A stretch of 64,000 nucleotides of DNA from CANKHA01 sp963750965 (GCA_963750965.1 CAVVSK010000009.1:62001-126000); one strand, 5' to 3'. Positions 45,968-54,759 are shown, numbered from the stretch's first letter. Numbers and translations: made by a program. Notes: generated from the letters alone by a model not told the origin.

Positions 45968-47786
45968 TCCGGGGCTGAGGCTCCATTGGCACCACCGCCG
46001 GGGCACTCGCAGCGACCGCCGGCAAGTGCAGCGGCAGCAGTACTATCGGGGGCTCGTTCTCTTCGGGAATACGGCCGATACCGATCCGCGCGAACAATGC
46101 GCCGATGCGAGGCGAGGCAGTGGCCACTGCAAACGGCACGGCCAGGATGAGACCAGTCGAGCCCAACAAGGCGAAGCCGATATCGTTTGGCGCTTTGATG
46201 GCGACCACGGCCAATATGGTGCAGCCGGCTACCATCTGCGGCCAGAGCTTTGTGAAGGCGAGCCGCCATGGCACCGCATGGCTTTGGCGCAGCTGACCGG
46301 TCCAGGTGCCGGCGCTCCGAAGCAGGATGAGGCGGGCCAGGAAAATGGTATGGGAGAGGGCGATGACAGGAAACAGCAGAGCCATGAACAAGGCTTCAGC
46401 CAGGATGTTCAAGGCAAAGACGATGGTGCCGCTGTAAGAGCGGCGCGCAGTTGGCGTCATGAGGATATCGATGATGCTCGCGATCTTCGGAGCAAACGTC
46501 ATCAGCATCATGATGGCGAACAGCACTGTGCCGGCGCCGACCTCGACGGGTACATAGGGCCCGGACGGCGTATCGGAGAGAGCAAGCAGAACGATGCCGA
46601 TCGCCGTCATGGCCATCCAGGCCGGGGAACCGAGATACATCTGGATTGCGAAGAGCAGTTGAAACCTGCTGACGGGTTTCAAGCCCGGTAGTGTTAATAG
46701 CCGCCAATACTGCATGTTGCCATGGCACCAGCGCAGGTCGCGGCGGCTGAATTCCATCAGCGTCGGAGGATTTTCCTCCCAGCCGAGTCCTTCTTGCACA
46801 AGCACCCGGACCTCGTAGCCGGCCCGGCGCATGAGCACGGCCTCCACCTGGTCATGGCTGAGAATGGGACCGGCAAGCGGGCCATTGCCGGGCAACATCG
46901 GCAGGCGGCAATGCGCGATGAAAGGCTCCAGCCGCAAGATGGCGTTATGGCCCCAATAAGGTCCGCAGTCGCCCTGCCACCAGGTGGCGCCGAGGGTGTA
47001 AGAGCGCATGCCCAGCCGCATGCCGAACTGAAACAGCCGTGCGAAGGGGCTTATCGACGGCATACCGACAATGAGGGTTTGCAAAATGCCGAGGGTAGGC
47101 TTTGCCTGCATGATCCGCACAAGACGCAGCACGGCATCGGCCGGCATGAAGCTGTCGGCATCGAGTGTGACGGCGAAGGTGTGGTTACCGCCCCAGCGAT
47201 CGCAGAAATCGCGGATGTTGCCGGCCTTGAAAGCGGTGTTCACCGCGCGGCGGCGGTACGTGACCGGGATCCTCCCGCTCCAGTTCGCGATAAATGCTTC
47301 GAAGCGGGATGTTTCCGCCAAGATGATGTCCGGATCGCTGCTGTCGCTGAGCAGATAGACCTGGAACAGGTGCGCGACATCCGCCTGCACGAGTCCATCC
47401 AGCAGCGGCTGGATATTGCGGACGACCTGGTCGGGGCTCTCATTGCGGATACATATTAGGATCGCGGTCGAAGCCGTCACCGCCTCGTCGCCGCGGATGC
47501 TGGCCGCGAGCGGGTTCACCGCCGTGGCCGGATCGCGGCACAAGCGCATGATCAAGAACCCGATCACGGCATTCCAGAACCCGATCACGGACCAGGGCAA
47601 GGTCACGGCGAAAAGCACCAGAAAAGTGATGGCCCCGAAGCTGTGAGGCGGGACCGCTACAGCAGCAAGCCACAGGACTGCGGCCATGGTGCAGGCGACA
47701 AGCACCGCGAACAGCGCGCGGCGCCGGGTAAGCGTCGCCGCTTGCTCCCCCGCTGCAACGGAAAGAGTGGCCGGACGGTCGAGCAT
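45960..47786 (-). CDS. mdoH: Glucans biosynthesis glucosyltransferase MdoH (OpgH)
   Basis: Inner-membrane GT2 enzyme making beta-1,2-glucan backbones of osmoregulated periplasmic glucans from UDP-glucose. Motifs: ILICIRNESPDQVVRNIQ near the start of the GT domain, FAVTLDADSFMPADAVLR, ILSHDQVEAVLMRRAGYEVR and SRRDLRWCHGNMQYWRLL (the QxxRW-like site). Several membrane helices flank the domain. 608 aa, shorter than E. coli OpgH (about 850). No opgG or opgC is nearby. Confidence 0.9.
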   Translation of the reverse strand: MLDRPATLSVAAGEQAATLTRRRALFAVLVACTMAAVLWLAAVAVPPHSFGAITFLVLFAVTLPWSVIGFWNAVIGFLIMRLCRDPATAVNPLAASIRGDEAVTASTAILICIRNESPDQVVRNIQPLLDGLVQADVAHLFQVYLLSDSSDPDIILAETSRFEAFIANWSGRIPVTYRRRAVNTAFKAGNIRDFCDRWGGNHTFAVTLDADSFMPADAVLRLVRIMQAKPTLGILQTLIVGMPSISPFARLFQFGMRLGMRSYTLGATWWQGDCGPYWGHNAILRLEPFIAHCRLPMLPGNGPLAGPILSHDQVEAVLMRRAGYEVRVLVQEGLGWEENPPTLMEFSRRDLRWCHGNMQYWRLLTLPGLKPVSRFQLLFAIQMYLGSPAWMAMTAIGIVLLALSDTPSGPYVPVEVGAGTVLFAIMMLMTFAPKIASIIDILMTPTARRSYSGTIVFALNILAEALFMALLFPVIALSHTIFLARLILLRSAGTWTGQLRQSHAVPWRLAFTKLWPQMVAGCTILAVVAIKAPNDIGFALLGSTGLILAVPFAVATASPRIGALFARIGIGRIPEENEPPIVLLPLHLPAVAASAPAVVPMEPQPRNV

Positions 47787-47867
47787 CCGCAGCTTGTTCC
47801 TGCTTTTTTTTCCTGTTCAGGATATAGCAGCGGGGCGATCGCAAAGTCCAACCGGGACCAGAAAAAA

Positions 47868-48857
47868 GTGCCTGATGAAACGCTAAAGACTGCGGCGGCG
47901 CTTTGGTATGTCGGTCCGGGGAGGGCGGAAATCCGCGAGGAAAAGCTGGCGCCATTGATCCCTCACCACGTCCGCGTGCGCGCGCTGCATGGCGCGCTCA
48001 GCCGCGGCACTGAGGCCTTGGTCCTGGCCGGCCGCGTTCCCGAAAGCGAGTTCGAGCGCATGCGCGCGCCCTTCATGGACGGCGCTTTCCCATTTCCGGT
48101 GAAATACGGCTATGCCACCGTCGGCCGGGTCGAGGCCGGGCTCGATCACCTCGTCGGTCACATCGTCTTCGCATTGCATCCGCACCAGACCCTGTTCGAT
48201 GTCTCGGGCGAATCCATGGTGGCGGTTCCTGATGGGGTGCCGCCCGAACGCGCCGTGCTCGCCGCCAATATGGAGACCGCCATCAACGCGGTGTGGGATG
48301 CGGCGCCCGGACCGGCCGATCGCATTGCCGTCGTCGGCGCGGGCGTCGTCGGGGCCTTGGTTGCTTTCGCCCTCAAGCGGCTTGTTGGTTGCACGAACGT
48401 CACCATGGTGGACATTAATCCATCCCGCGCCAAACTTGCGCAGGCATTCGGCGTGCATTTTGCTACGCCTGAGGCCGCGCCACCCGACTGCGATCTCGTG
48501 GTGCATACGAGCGCCACCGCCTCGGGTCTTGCCACCGCGCTGAACCTCGCGGCCGATGAGGCCACGGTGTTAGAGCTCAGCTGGTATGGGACGGGGGCCG
48601 TGCCTGTACCACTCGGCGGTGCTTTCCACAGCCGCCGCCTGCGGCTGGTATCCAGTCAGGTTGGTAAAATCGCGCCGTCGCACCGCAAAGAGTGGACCTA
48701 CCGTGCGCGGCTCGAGCTTGCGTTGAAGCTTACCGGCGCGCCGGAGCTGGATGTGCTGATGGAGCTCCCCGTGGCGTTCCATGATTTGCCCGCCCGGCTT
48801 CCAACTATTCTCGCGCCCTTGAGCGGTGTTCTGTGCCAACGTATTGATTATCCTTGA
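47868..48857 (+). CDS. MDR-family (zinc-free) dehydrogenase of the pterin/flavin-like cluster
   Basis: 329 aa from GTG 47868. Rossmann motif AVVGAGVVGALVAFALKRL follows an MDR N-domain containing ALSRGTEALVLAGRVP. The catalytic zinc Cys and GHE motif of alcohol dehydrogenases are absent (GYATVGRVEAG occupies the GHE position), and no structural Cys quartet is seen, as in BchC-like members. Substrate unknown. First of four tightly packed plus-strand genes; divergent from opgH across 81 bp. Confidence 0.82.
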   Translation: MPDETLKTAAALWYVGPGRAEIREEKLAPLIPHHVRVRALHGALSRGTEALVLAGRVPESEFERMRAPFMDGAFPFPVKYGYATVGRVEAGLDHLVGHIVFALHPHQTLFDVSGESMVAVPDGVPPERAVLAANMETAINAVWDAAPGPADRIAVVGAGVVGALVAFALKRLVGCTNVTMVDINPSRAKLAQAFGVHFATPEAAPPDCDLVVHTSATASGLATALNLAADEATVLELSWYGTGAVPVPLGGAFHSRRLRLVSSQVGKIAPSHRKEWTYRARLELALKLTGAPELDVLMELPVAFHDLPARLPTILAPLSGVLCQRIDYP

Positions 48858-48872
48858 ACGGGGAGAGCGCTC

Positions 48873-49274
48873 TTGTTTGCCGTCGAAGTCCGCGACCACA
48901 TCATGATCGCTCATTCTTTCCGCGGCGCCCTGTTCGGTGCCGCGCAGGCTTTGCATGGCGCGACCTTTGTGGTCGATGCGGCATTTATCGCGGAGCGACT
49001 CGACAGCAATGGCGTCGTGGTGGATATCGGCCGTGCGCATGAGGCGCTGAAAGCGATCCTGGCGCCGTTCAACTATCGCAATCTCGATGAGATTACGGAA
49101 TTCAAAGGCGCCAACAGCACCACCGAGTTCATGACCAAGCATATTTTCGATCGGCTGGCGCAGGCGGCGCGCGCCGGCGATCTCGGCCGCGACGGACGCG
49201 AGCTCAACGCTATCCGTGTCACCATCTCGGAATCGCACGTCGCGCGCGCGTGGTACGAGGCGCCATTGTGGTGA
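48873..49274 (+). CDS. 6-pyruvoyl-tetrahydropterin-synthase-fold protein lacking canonical catalytic residues
   Basis: 133 aa from TTG 48873, with GGGGAGA 7 nt upstream. The family layout is recognisable: MIAHSFRG, ALHGATFVV, GVVVDIGRA, NSTTEFMTKHIFDRL and a Glu in TISESHVARAWYEA. Zinc His14 and His28 remain, but HGH reads HGA at 28-30, the catalytic Cys position four before His28 is Ala24, and the LDH triplet reads FNY (66-68). So it is either catalytically dead or a changed reaction. The end overlaps the glycosyltransferase start (GTGA). Confidence 0.82.
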   Translation: MFAVEVRDHIMIAHSFRGALFGAAQALHGATFVVDAAFIAERLDSNGVVVDIGRAHEALKAILAPFNYRNLDEITEFKGANSTTEFMTKHIFDRLAQAARAGDLGRDGRELNAIRVTISESHVARAWYEAPLW

Positions 49275-50320
49275 GAAGCGTCACCTTCGCGGTGCCGGGC
49301 GAACTTGCTACACCGACAGGCGGTTATGCCTATGACCGCCGCATGATTGCCGAACTTGAGCATTTCGGCTGGAAGGTCAACGTGATCGATCTCGGCGAGG
49401 GCTTCCCACGGCCCAGCGAGGAGACGCGAACCAGGGCGCAGACGCGTCTTGCGGCGGTGCCGAAGGGTCAACCCATCGTGATCGACGGACTGGCCTTTGG
49501 CGTGCTGCCGGACGTTGCCGCGCAGCTTCGGCTACGTCATCCGCTGGTTGCCATCGTGCATCATCCGCTGGCGTTGGAAACCGGCCTTAGCCCGGCCGAG
49601 GCGGCCGCCCTGCATGCAAGCGAGCAGGCGGCGCTCGGCGCTGCTGTCCGCATCGTGACATCAAGCGCGACCACTGCGCGCGGTCTTGTGGCCGATTACG
49701 GCGTTCCGGCGGACCGCATCACCGTCGCCCCGCCAGGCACCGACCGGGCAGCGGCAGCGCGCGGCAGCAGCGACGGGATCGTCCGGCTGCTTGCCATCGG
49801 CTCCGTCGTGCCGCGCAAAGGCTACGATGTGCTGATCGCGGCGCTTGCCACGCTCTCCGATCTGCCTTGGCGTCTTACCATCGCCGGGGACCGAACACGC
49901 GACCCGGCCGTTGCGGCGCGGCTTGATGCCGATCTCCTGCGCGGCAACCTTGGTGACCGGGTTGCCGTATTGGGCGCCGTATCTCCCGAGCGCATCAGCG
50001 AACTCTATGCCGCCGCAGATCTGTTTGTTCTCGCCTCGCGCTTCGAAGGCTATGGGATGGTCTACTCCGAAGCGATCATGCGCGGCCTGCCGGTGGTGGG
50101 AACGACCGCCGGCGCCATTCCCGAAACGGTGCCAACTGGCGCGGGGGTTCTGGTGGCGCCGGATAACGTTGCGGCGCTCGCCCTTGTACTGCGTCGACTG
50201 ATCGAAAATCCTGGCGAGAGGAGCCGTCTGGCCGCGGCTGCTCGCGCAGCGTCGACGCGGTTTCCTGCCTGGCAAGATTCCGCGAAGCTGTTCGCGCGCG
50301 CGCTCGAGGCGGTCGCATGA
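49271..50320 (+). CDS. GT4-family glycosyltransferase of the pterin/flavin-like cluster
   Basis: 349 aa. GT-B fold: acceptor half with ELATPTGGYAYDRRMIAELE, donor half with LAIGSVVPRKGYDVLIAALA and the GT4 EX7E-type block RFEGYGMVYSEAIMRGLPVV. Start GTG 49271 overlaps the preceding stop by 4 nt; other in-frame GTGs upstream would lengthen it slightly. Position between a pterin-fold protein and a methyltransferase suggests that the acceptor is the small molecule of this cluster (inference). Confidence 0.88.
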   Translation: MRSVTFAVPGELATPTGGYAYDRRMIAELEHFGWKVNVIDLGEGFPRPSEETRTRAQTRLAAVPKGQPIVIDGLAFGVLPDVAAQLRLRHPLVAIVHHPLALETGLSPAEAAALHASEQAALGAAVRIVTSSATTARGLVADYGVPADRITVAPPGTDRAAAARGSSDGIVRLLAIGSVVPRKGYDVLIAALATLSDLPWRLTIAGDRTRDPAVAARLDADLLRGNLGDRVAVLGAVSPERISELYAAADLFVLASRFEGYGMVYSEAIMRGLPVVGTTAGAIPETVPTGAGVLVAPDNVAALALVLRRLIENPGERSRLAAAARAASTRFPAWQDSAKLFARALEAVA

Positions 50321-51123
50321 GCGGGTTCGCAGCGGAATGGCTGGCGTTGCGTGAGCCTTATGACCGGGAGGCGCGCGATCCGGTTATCCTGGATGCGGTT
50401 GTCGCGTCGCTCGCCGGTCATCCGTCGATTACCATCGCCGATCTCGGCTGCGGCACCGGATCGACACTCCGCGTGCTCTCGCCACGCCTGCAAGGGCGGC
50501 AAAACTGGCGCTTGATCGACAACGATCTGGGTCTGCTCGCCCGCGCTTCGGCTGGCGCGTCCCCCGGTGTGAACCTGCTGCCGACGGTGCTCGATCTTAG
50601 CCGCGACCTTGAGGCCGCGCTCGACGGCCCGGTGGACCTAGTCACCGCTTCGGCGTTGCTCGATCTCGTTTCCGAGGATTGGCTTGGACGGCTCGTCATG
50701 GAGATTGCCGCGCGCAAAGTCCCGCTCTATGCGGCTCTGACCTACGATGGCCGGATCGTATTCGATCCTTCCGATTCCGGCGATGCCAGCATCGTTGCGG
50801 CGGTTAACAGACATCAGCAAAGAGACAAGGGTTTTGGCCCCGCGCTCGGGACGGCCGCCGCGGCGACCGCCATCGCGCGCCTCAAAACCGTGGACTATTC
50901 CGTCGATCACGGCACTGCGGACTGGGCATTCGGCCCGGATGACAGCGCGATGCAGATGGAAATTCTTTCCGGCTGGGCCGCGGCTGCACGTGAAACAGGA
51001 GGCCTGCCGTTGGCAGAGATAGTGGGATGGTTGGAACGCCGTCGCGATACTGTCTCGGCCGGGCGTTCGTCAATCCGCGTCGGTCATGTCGACATTTTCG
51101 CGCGGCCGATCGGCACCCGCTGA
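50317..51123 (+). CDS. Class I SAM-dependent methyltransferase of the cluster
   Basis: 268 aa. Motif I ITIADLGCGTGSTLRVLS, followed by WRLIDNDLGLLARA and VDLVTASALLDLVSEDWL; the rest is a Rossmann methyltransferase core. ATG 50317 overlaps the glycosyltransferase stop (ATGA). The last ~13 codons overlap the end of the convergent RibD-like gene by 40 nt. Confidence 0.88.
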   Translation: MSGFAAEWLALREPYDREARDPVILDAVVASLAGHPSITIADLGCGTGSTLRVLSPRLQGRQNWRLIDNDLGLLARASAGASPGVNLLPTVLDLSRDLEAALDGPVDLVTASALLDLVSEDWLGRLVMEIAARKVPLYAALTYDGRIVFDPSDSGDASIVAAVNRHQQRDKGFGPALGTAAAATAIARLKTVDYSVDHGTADWAFGPDDSAMQMEILSGWAAAARETGGLPLAEIVGWLERRRDTVSAGRSSIRVGHVDIFARPIGTR

Positions 51124-52013
51124 GCCGACAGGTCGCAGTCGAACAAGACCTCATCGTCGAGTTGATAAATCCGCATCGGTGCACGCAATGCCTGATCGGC
51201 GCGTTCCACCGGCGGCAAGATGAACCCCGGACGTCCGCTACCGAAGATGATCGGTGCGACGGTCACGTGCAGGCGGTCGAGGCAACCAGCAGTCATAAAG
51301 CGCGACACGGTGTGGGCTCCGCCCTCGATCAGGATACGGTGTAGCCCGCGCTCGGCTAGCGCGGCGAGAATGGCGGGTGGAGCGATCCGTCCGTCGGTGA
51401 CGGGCAAGGCCACAACCTCTACGTCCGAGGGCAGGGAGCATCGCGTTCCTTCCGCTGTCATCAGCAGGCGACGGACGCCATCGGTGGTGAAAACCTTGGC
51501 GCCAGCGGCGAGCCGACCGCTGGGGTCGAGCACGACGCGTGCGGGATGCGGCCCGGCAACCCGCCTGACTGTCAGCTGAGGATCATCGGCGATTGCGGTG
51601 CCAACGCCGATGACGACCGCATCGACCAGCGAGCGTAGCCTGTGCAAATGGGTGATGCCGGCCGGTCCATTGATATATTTCGAGTGTCCGGATGCGGTGG
51701 CGATGCGCCCGTCGAGCGATTGGCCGATTTGGCCGATGACCACCAAACCGTCGGACCCTCCGGTTCGAAGCGGCCCGAACAGTTCCCCCCAGGCTGAGGG
51801 CAAAGGATGGGCCGTACTGCGAAAAACGCGCGTAAAATCGGCCCATGAATCCGATGGATCGGCATCGTTTCTCAGAAAATCGCGGCTGATATTGCCGTCC
51901 AGCTTGGCTTTCGCTAGAGGCGTGTAGGTTGTTTTCAACGGCACGCGACTTTCCTTATATAGAAACAGCTTGCCGCCACGCTCGCACAAAAACAAATGCG
52001 GCGGAATGGGCAT
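51084..52013 (-). CDS. RibD C-terminal (pyrimidine reductase/dihydrofolate-reductase-like) protein without deaminase domain
   Basis: 309 aa. The reductase domain from about residue 90 shows VIGQIGQSLDGRIATASGHS, LVDAVVIGVGTAIADDPQLT and LIEGGAHTVSRFMTAGCLDR, diagnostic for the NADPH-dependent reductase of riboflavin synthesis. The N-terminal ~90 residues do not contain the HAE and PCxxC zinc motifs of the RibD deaminase. Faces ribA-like gene divergently across 67 bp. Could act on a pyrimidine intermediate from the GTP cyclohydrolase or on a pterin. Start uncertain. Confidence 0.85.
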   Translation of the reverse strand: MPIPPHLFLCERGGKLFLYKESRVPLKTTYTPLAKAKLDGNISRDFLRNDADPSDSWADFTRVFRSTAHPLPSAWGELFGPLRTGGSDGLVVIGQIGQSLDGRIATASGHSKYINGPAGITHLHRLRSLVDAVVIGVGTAIADDPQLTVRRVAGPHPARVVLDPSGRLAAGAKVFTTDGVRRLLMTAEGTRCSLPSDVEVVALPVTDGRIAPPAILAALAERGLHRILIEGGAHTVSRFMTAGCLDRLHVTVAPIIFGSGRPGFILPPVERADQALRAPMRIYQLDDEVLFDCDLSAQRVPIGRAKMST

Positions 52014-52080
52014 GGCGTCCGAGGTGTTCTACATTGGAGCCCGGGGGGCTATTCCAAAGTCTCCGTAGGAAATTGGTTTA

Positions 52081-53211
52081 ATGACGGCAGTCAGGAATAA
52101 CGGTGTTTCCAGCTTGTTCGGAACGAAAGGGCAGGTTGGCGTCAATCGCGGGGTAGCCGAATTTCACGCCGGAAGGCCGGTCCTCATTACCGGGGGAGGC
52201 GAAACTCTTCTTACTTTGCCGGTCGAGGGCCTCGACGCTCGACGGCTCGCAGAATTTATGGCGCTCTGCGCGCCGGTCCTGCCGCAGCTGGTCATCACCG
52301 CGCGCCGCGCGCTTGCGCTCGGATTTGGTGCCACGACGCCGGTAGCTCTGCCTCTGACCGCAGACTTCGACGTGGATCTTATTCTTGCGCTCGTGGCCGA
52401 TGCGAAAATCGATCGGGAGATTGAAGCGAAGTCGGTCGGTCCCGCGGCCACGTCTGCCATCCAGCTGGTAAAATTATCGCAAGGGTTGCCGGCAGTGTTG
52501 GTCGCCGATGTCGCCGGGCGTGACGCGGTAACATCCGATTCCGGCATTATCACCGTCGAGGTCGAGGCCGTCGCCCGCTTTGGCGATGAAATCATCGAAT
52601 CCCTGACGATTGCCAACAAGGCTTCGGTGCCGCTCAGTTCCGGCCAGCGCGCGTGCTTTTATGTTTTTCGCGATGCGATGGGCGGCAGCCAGGTTGCCGT
52701 CGTCGTCGGCGCGCCTGATTTCTCCGAACCGGTTCTGGTCCGCCTGCATTCGGCTTGTCTTACCGGTGACGTGTTCGGTTCACGGCGCTGCGACTGTGGC
52801 GACCAGCTCAGGCTTGCTCTCAAGCAGCTTGAAGAAGCGGGCGGAGGCATCGTGCTCTATCTGGCGCAGGAAGGCCGCGGACTTGGCCTCTCCAACAAGA
52901 TGCGGACCTACCAGATGCAGGATGATGGGCTCGACACTGTTGATGCCAATACGACGCTTGGATTCGAGAACGACGAGCGCGACTACGGCATCGCTGCCCG
53001 CATGCTGCAGATGCTCAACTGCAATCGCGTAGTTCTGTTGACCAATAATCCGGCCAAACCCGAAGGCCTTGCCAAGTCAGGGATTGAGATCATGGGACGG
53101 ATGCCGCTGGAGGCTCCCATCAACTCCGAAAACGAGCGATACCTGACGGCGAAAGCGACGCGCGCCGGCCATCTGCTGAATCATCCGCTTACCGGGTCGT
53201 CGGATGCGTGA
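52081..53211 (+). CDS. ribA: GTP cyclohydrolase II (RibA-type) with non-DHBPS N-terminal domain
   Basis: Converts GTP to 2,5-diamino-6-ribosylamino-pyrimidinone phosphate, formate and pyrophosphate. The C-terminal domain has the zinc site VFGSRRCDCGDQLRLA (with an upstream Cys in HSACLTGD) and YLAQEGRGLGLSNKMRTYQM. The N-terminal ~195 residues (starting VNRGVAEFHAGRPVLI) are not a functional DHBP synthase: the RExEGDL-type motif is missing. 376 aa. Probably the entry enzyme of the cluster, in addition to or instead of a housekeeping copy elsewhere. Confidence 0.9.
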   Translation: MTAVRNNGVSSLFGTKGQVGVNRGVAEFHAGRPVLITGGGETLLTLPVEGLDARRLAEFMALCAPVLPQLVITARRALALGFGATTPVALPLTADFDVDLILALVADAKIDREIEAKSVGPAATSAIQLVKLSQGLPAVLVADVAGRDAVTSDSGIITVEVEAVARFGDEIIESLTIANKASVPLSSGQRACFYVFRDAMGGSQVAVVVGAPDFSEPVLVRLHSACLTGDVFGSRRCDCGDQLRLALKQLEEAGGGIVLYLAQEGRGLGLSNKMRTYQMQDDGLDTVDANTTLGFENDERDYGIAARMLQMLNCNRVVLLTNNPAKPEGLAKSGIEIMGRMPLEAPINSENERYLTAKATRAGHLLNHPLTGSSDA

Positions 53212-53325
53212 CTACTAGCGTCGCGGATGCCCGCCGAACCCTGCGCGTGTTTTATAGTCAGGCTATGCTAACATGGCGCCAAGCGACTTTTCGATTAACG
53301 TGACAGTTCCCGGGCAGATACGTCC

Positions 53326-53682
53326 ATGCATGATTTCGATGCCGCGGTCGGGTATTGGATCCATATTGTTGGCATCGGGATCGAAATTTTCGGTGTGCTG
53401 GTCATAGTGCTGGGCATTGGCTGGTCGACGGTTCTTTTTGTTGGCTATCGGCTGGCAGAGCAGCACTACGGAACCTACAAGATCCGCATCGGCAGATCCC
53501 TGTTGCTCGGCCTTGAGGTGCTCGTAGCCGCCGACATTGTGAAGACGATTGCACTCGACCTCACATTCACGAGTCTTGCTCTGTTGGCTGGCTTGGTATT
53601 GATACGTACCTTTCTGAGCTGGACCCTCGTGCTGGAAATAGAAGGTCGGTGGCCCTGGCAGCGCGACAAGCATCGCACGTGA
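53326..53682 (+). CDS. DUF1622 membrane protein
   Basis: 118 aa with three hydrophobic segments. YWIHIVGIGIEIFGVLVIVL, then YKIRIGRSLLLGLEVLVAAD and IVKTIALDLTFTSLALLAGL match the DUF1622 layout as remembered. Function unknown. ATG 53326 is in a normal context. It is convergent with the Rieske/ferric-reductase gene with 7 nt between stops. Confidence 0.88.
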   Translation: MHDFDAAVGYWIHIVGIGIEIFGVLVIVLGIGWSTVLFVGYRLAEQHYGTYKIRIGRSLLLGLEVLVAADIVKTIALDLTFTSLALLAGLVLIRTFLSWTLVLEIEGRWPWQRDKHRT

Positions 53683-53689
53683 GCGTCGC

Positions 53690-54733
53690 TCAGGGCGGGC
53701 AGGTGATCGCGGCAGGAGTGCCCGGAGGCAGTGGGCGCGGGTCCACCTCCACGATGCCGTAATTGATTCGCGCGCGGTAGGTGGCGAGTTTTTCCGTGAA
53801 AGGGGCGGGCGCGCAGCCGTCCGCGAGCCGGTATTCGTAGCCGTGCCAGGGGCAAACAATGCATCCATCAACGATGCGGCCTTCCCCAAGCGGACCATTT
53901 TGATGGGCGCATAGATTTGTGAGCGCGCCGATTTGATCGCCATCACGGAAGACGGCGATACGCTCGCCGCCCGGCGCCGCGATAATGCGCGCGCCCTTAT
54001 CCGGGATGGATCGCGGTGGCCCTACTGCAATCCAGCCTTCGTCACTGGCAGTGATCCCATTGTCGATCACCCGCTCGCGCCAGCCGGTTATGAGGTGGAG
54101 CGCGGCCACGGTGGCGAAGCCGCCCACCAGCATCAGCGGAATGAGCGGGGTGCGTTCATATTGCATGATGCCGAGCGCGACATGCATCACCACCAGCCCA
54201 TAGGCGATGTAGAGCGCCATGTGCAGCGCTTTCCAGATGCGCGGCGTGAGGAAGGTCAGCCAGAAATCATGGCTGGTAGCCGCCATCAGGAACAGGATCA
54301 GCAGAGCGGCGATGCCAAGTACCTTGAAGGGGAAGCCTATGAATTTGCCGTAATCGCTCCACGTCGTCAGTTCCGTGGCCAGGTTCGGCAAATTGTTCTG
54401 CACCATGTACCAATCCAACATGAACCAGACATGCAGCGCCGCGACGAAGAATGTCAGCACTCCGAAATGACGGCGATTATACAGAAGCGGAAGGAAGCGG
54501 CGGTTGAGCCGCGCCAGCGGGCCGATCGACAGGATCGCCGTCAGCATGAGGAACGCGCAAGTCCCAAAGGCGCGAATCCAGATATCGATTGCGTCCGGCA
54601 AATTCTTCGGCGGATGGAGCCACCAATAGATTGCGGCAAAACCACCAATATAGAGCGCGACGACAGCGAGCAGAATGCCGTCATAGACGAGTTTTTTCCT
54701 GTTCCATTGCACCGCGCGGAAGCCGAGGCTCAT
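53690..54733 (-). CDS. Ferric-reductase-like transmembrane protein with C-terminal Rieske [2Fe-2S] domain
   Basis: 347 aa. An N-terminal half with six hydrophobic segments (RAVQWNRKKLVYDGILLAVV onward, with HVWFMLDWYMVQ and SHDFWLTFLT carrying candidate heme His) is followed after residue ~235 by a Rieske domain with LCAHQNGPLGEGRIVDG and CIVCPWHGYEYRL, the CxH and CxxH ligand pairs. AGGAGAATACT precedes ATG 54733. Third gene of a minus-strand operon. Probably a transmembrane electron-transfer protein; acceptor unknown. Confidence 0.87.
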   Translation of the reverse strand: MSLGFRAVQWNRKKLVYDGILLAVVALYIGGFAAIYWWLHPPKNLPDAIDIWIRAFGTCAFLMLTAILSIGPLARLNRRFLPLLYNRRHFGVLTFFVAALHVWFMLDWYMVQNNLPNLATELTTWSDYGKFIGFPFKVLGIAALLILFLMAATSHDFWLTFLTPRIWKALHMALYIAYGLVVMHVALGIMQYERTPLIPLMLVGGFATVAALHLITGWRERVIDNGITASDEGWIAVGPPRSIPDKGARIIAAPGGERIAVFRDGDQIGALTNLCAHQNGPLGEGRIVDGCIVCPWHGYEYRLADGCAPAPFTEKLATYRARINYGIVEVDPRPLPPGTPAAITCPP

Positions 54734-54759
54734 CAGTATTCTCCTCCTTGTGAGGATGC

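Noticed and set aside
52014..52080. FMN (RFN) riboswitch before the GTP cyclohydrolase II gene
   Set aside because: The space is only 67 bases and contains no recognisable RFN core, too short for a full aptamer.
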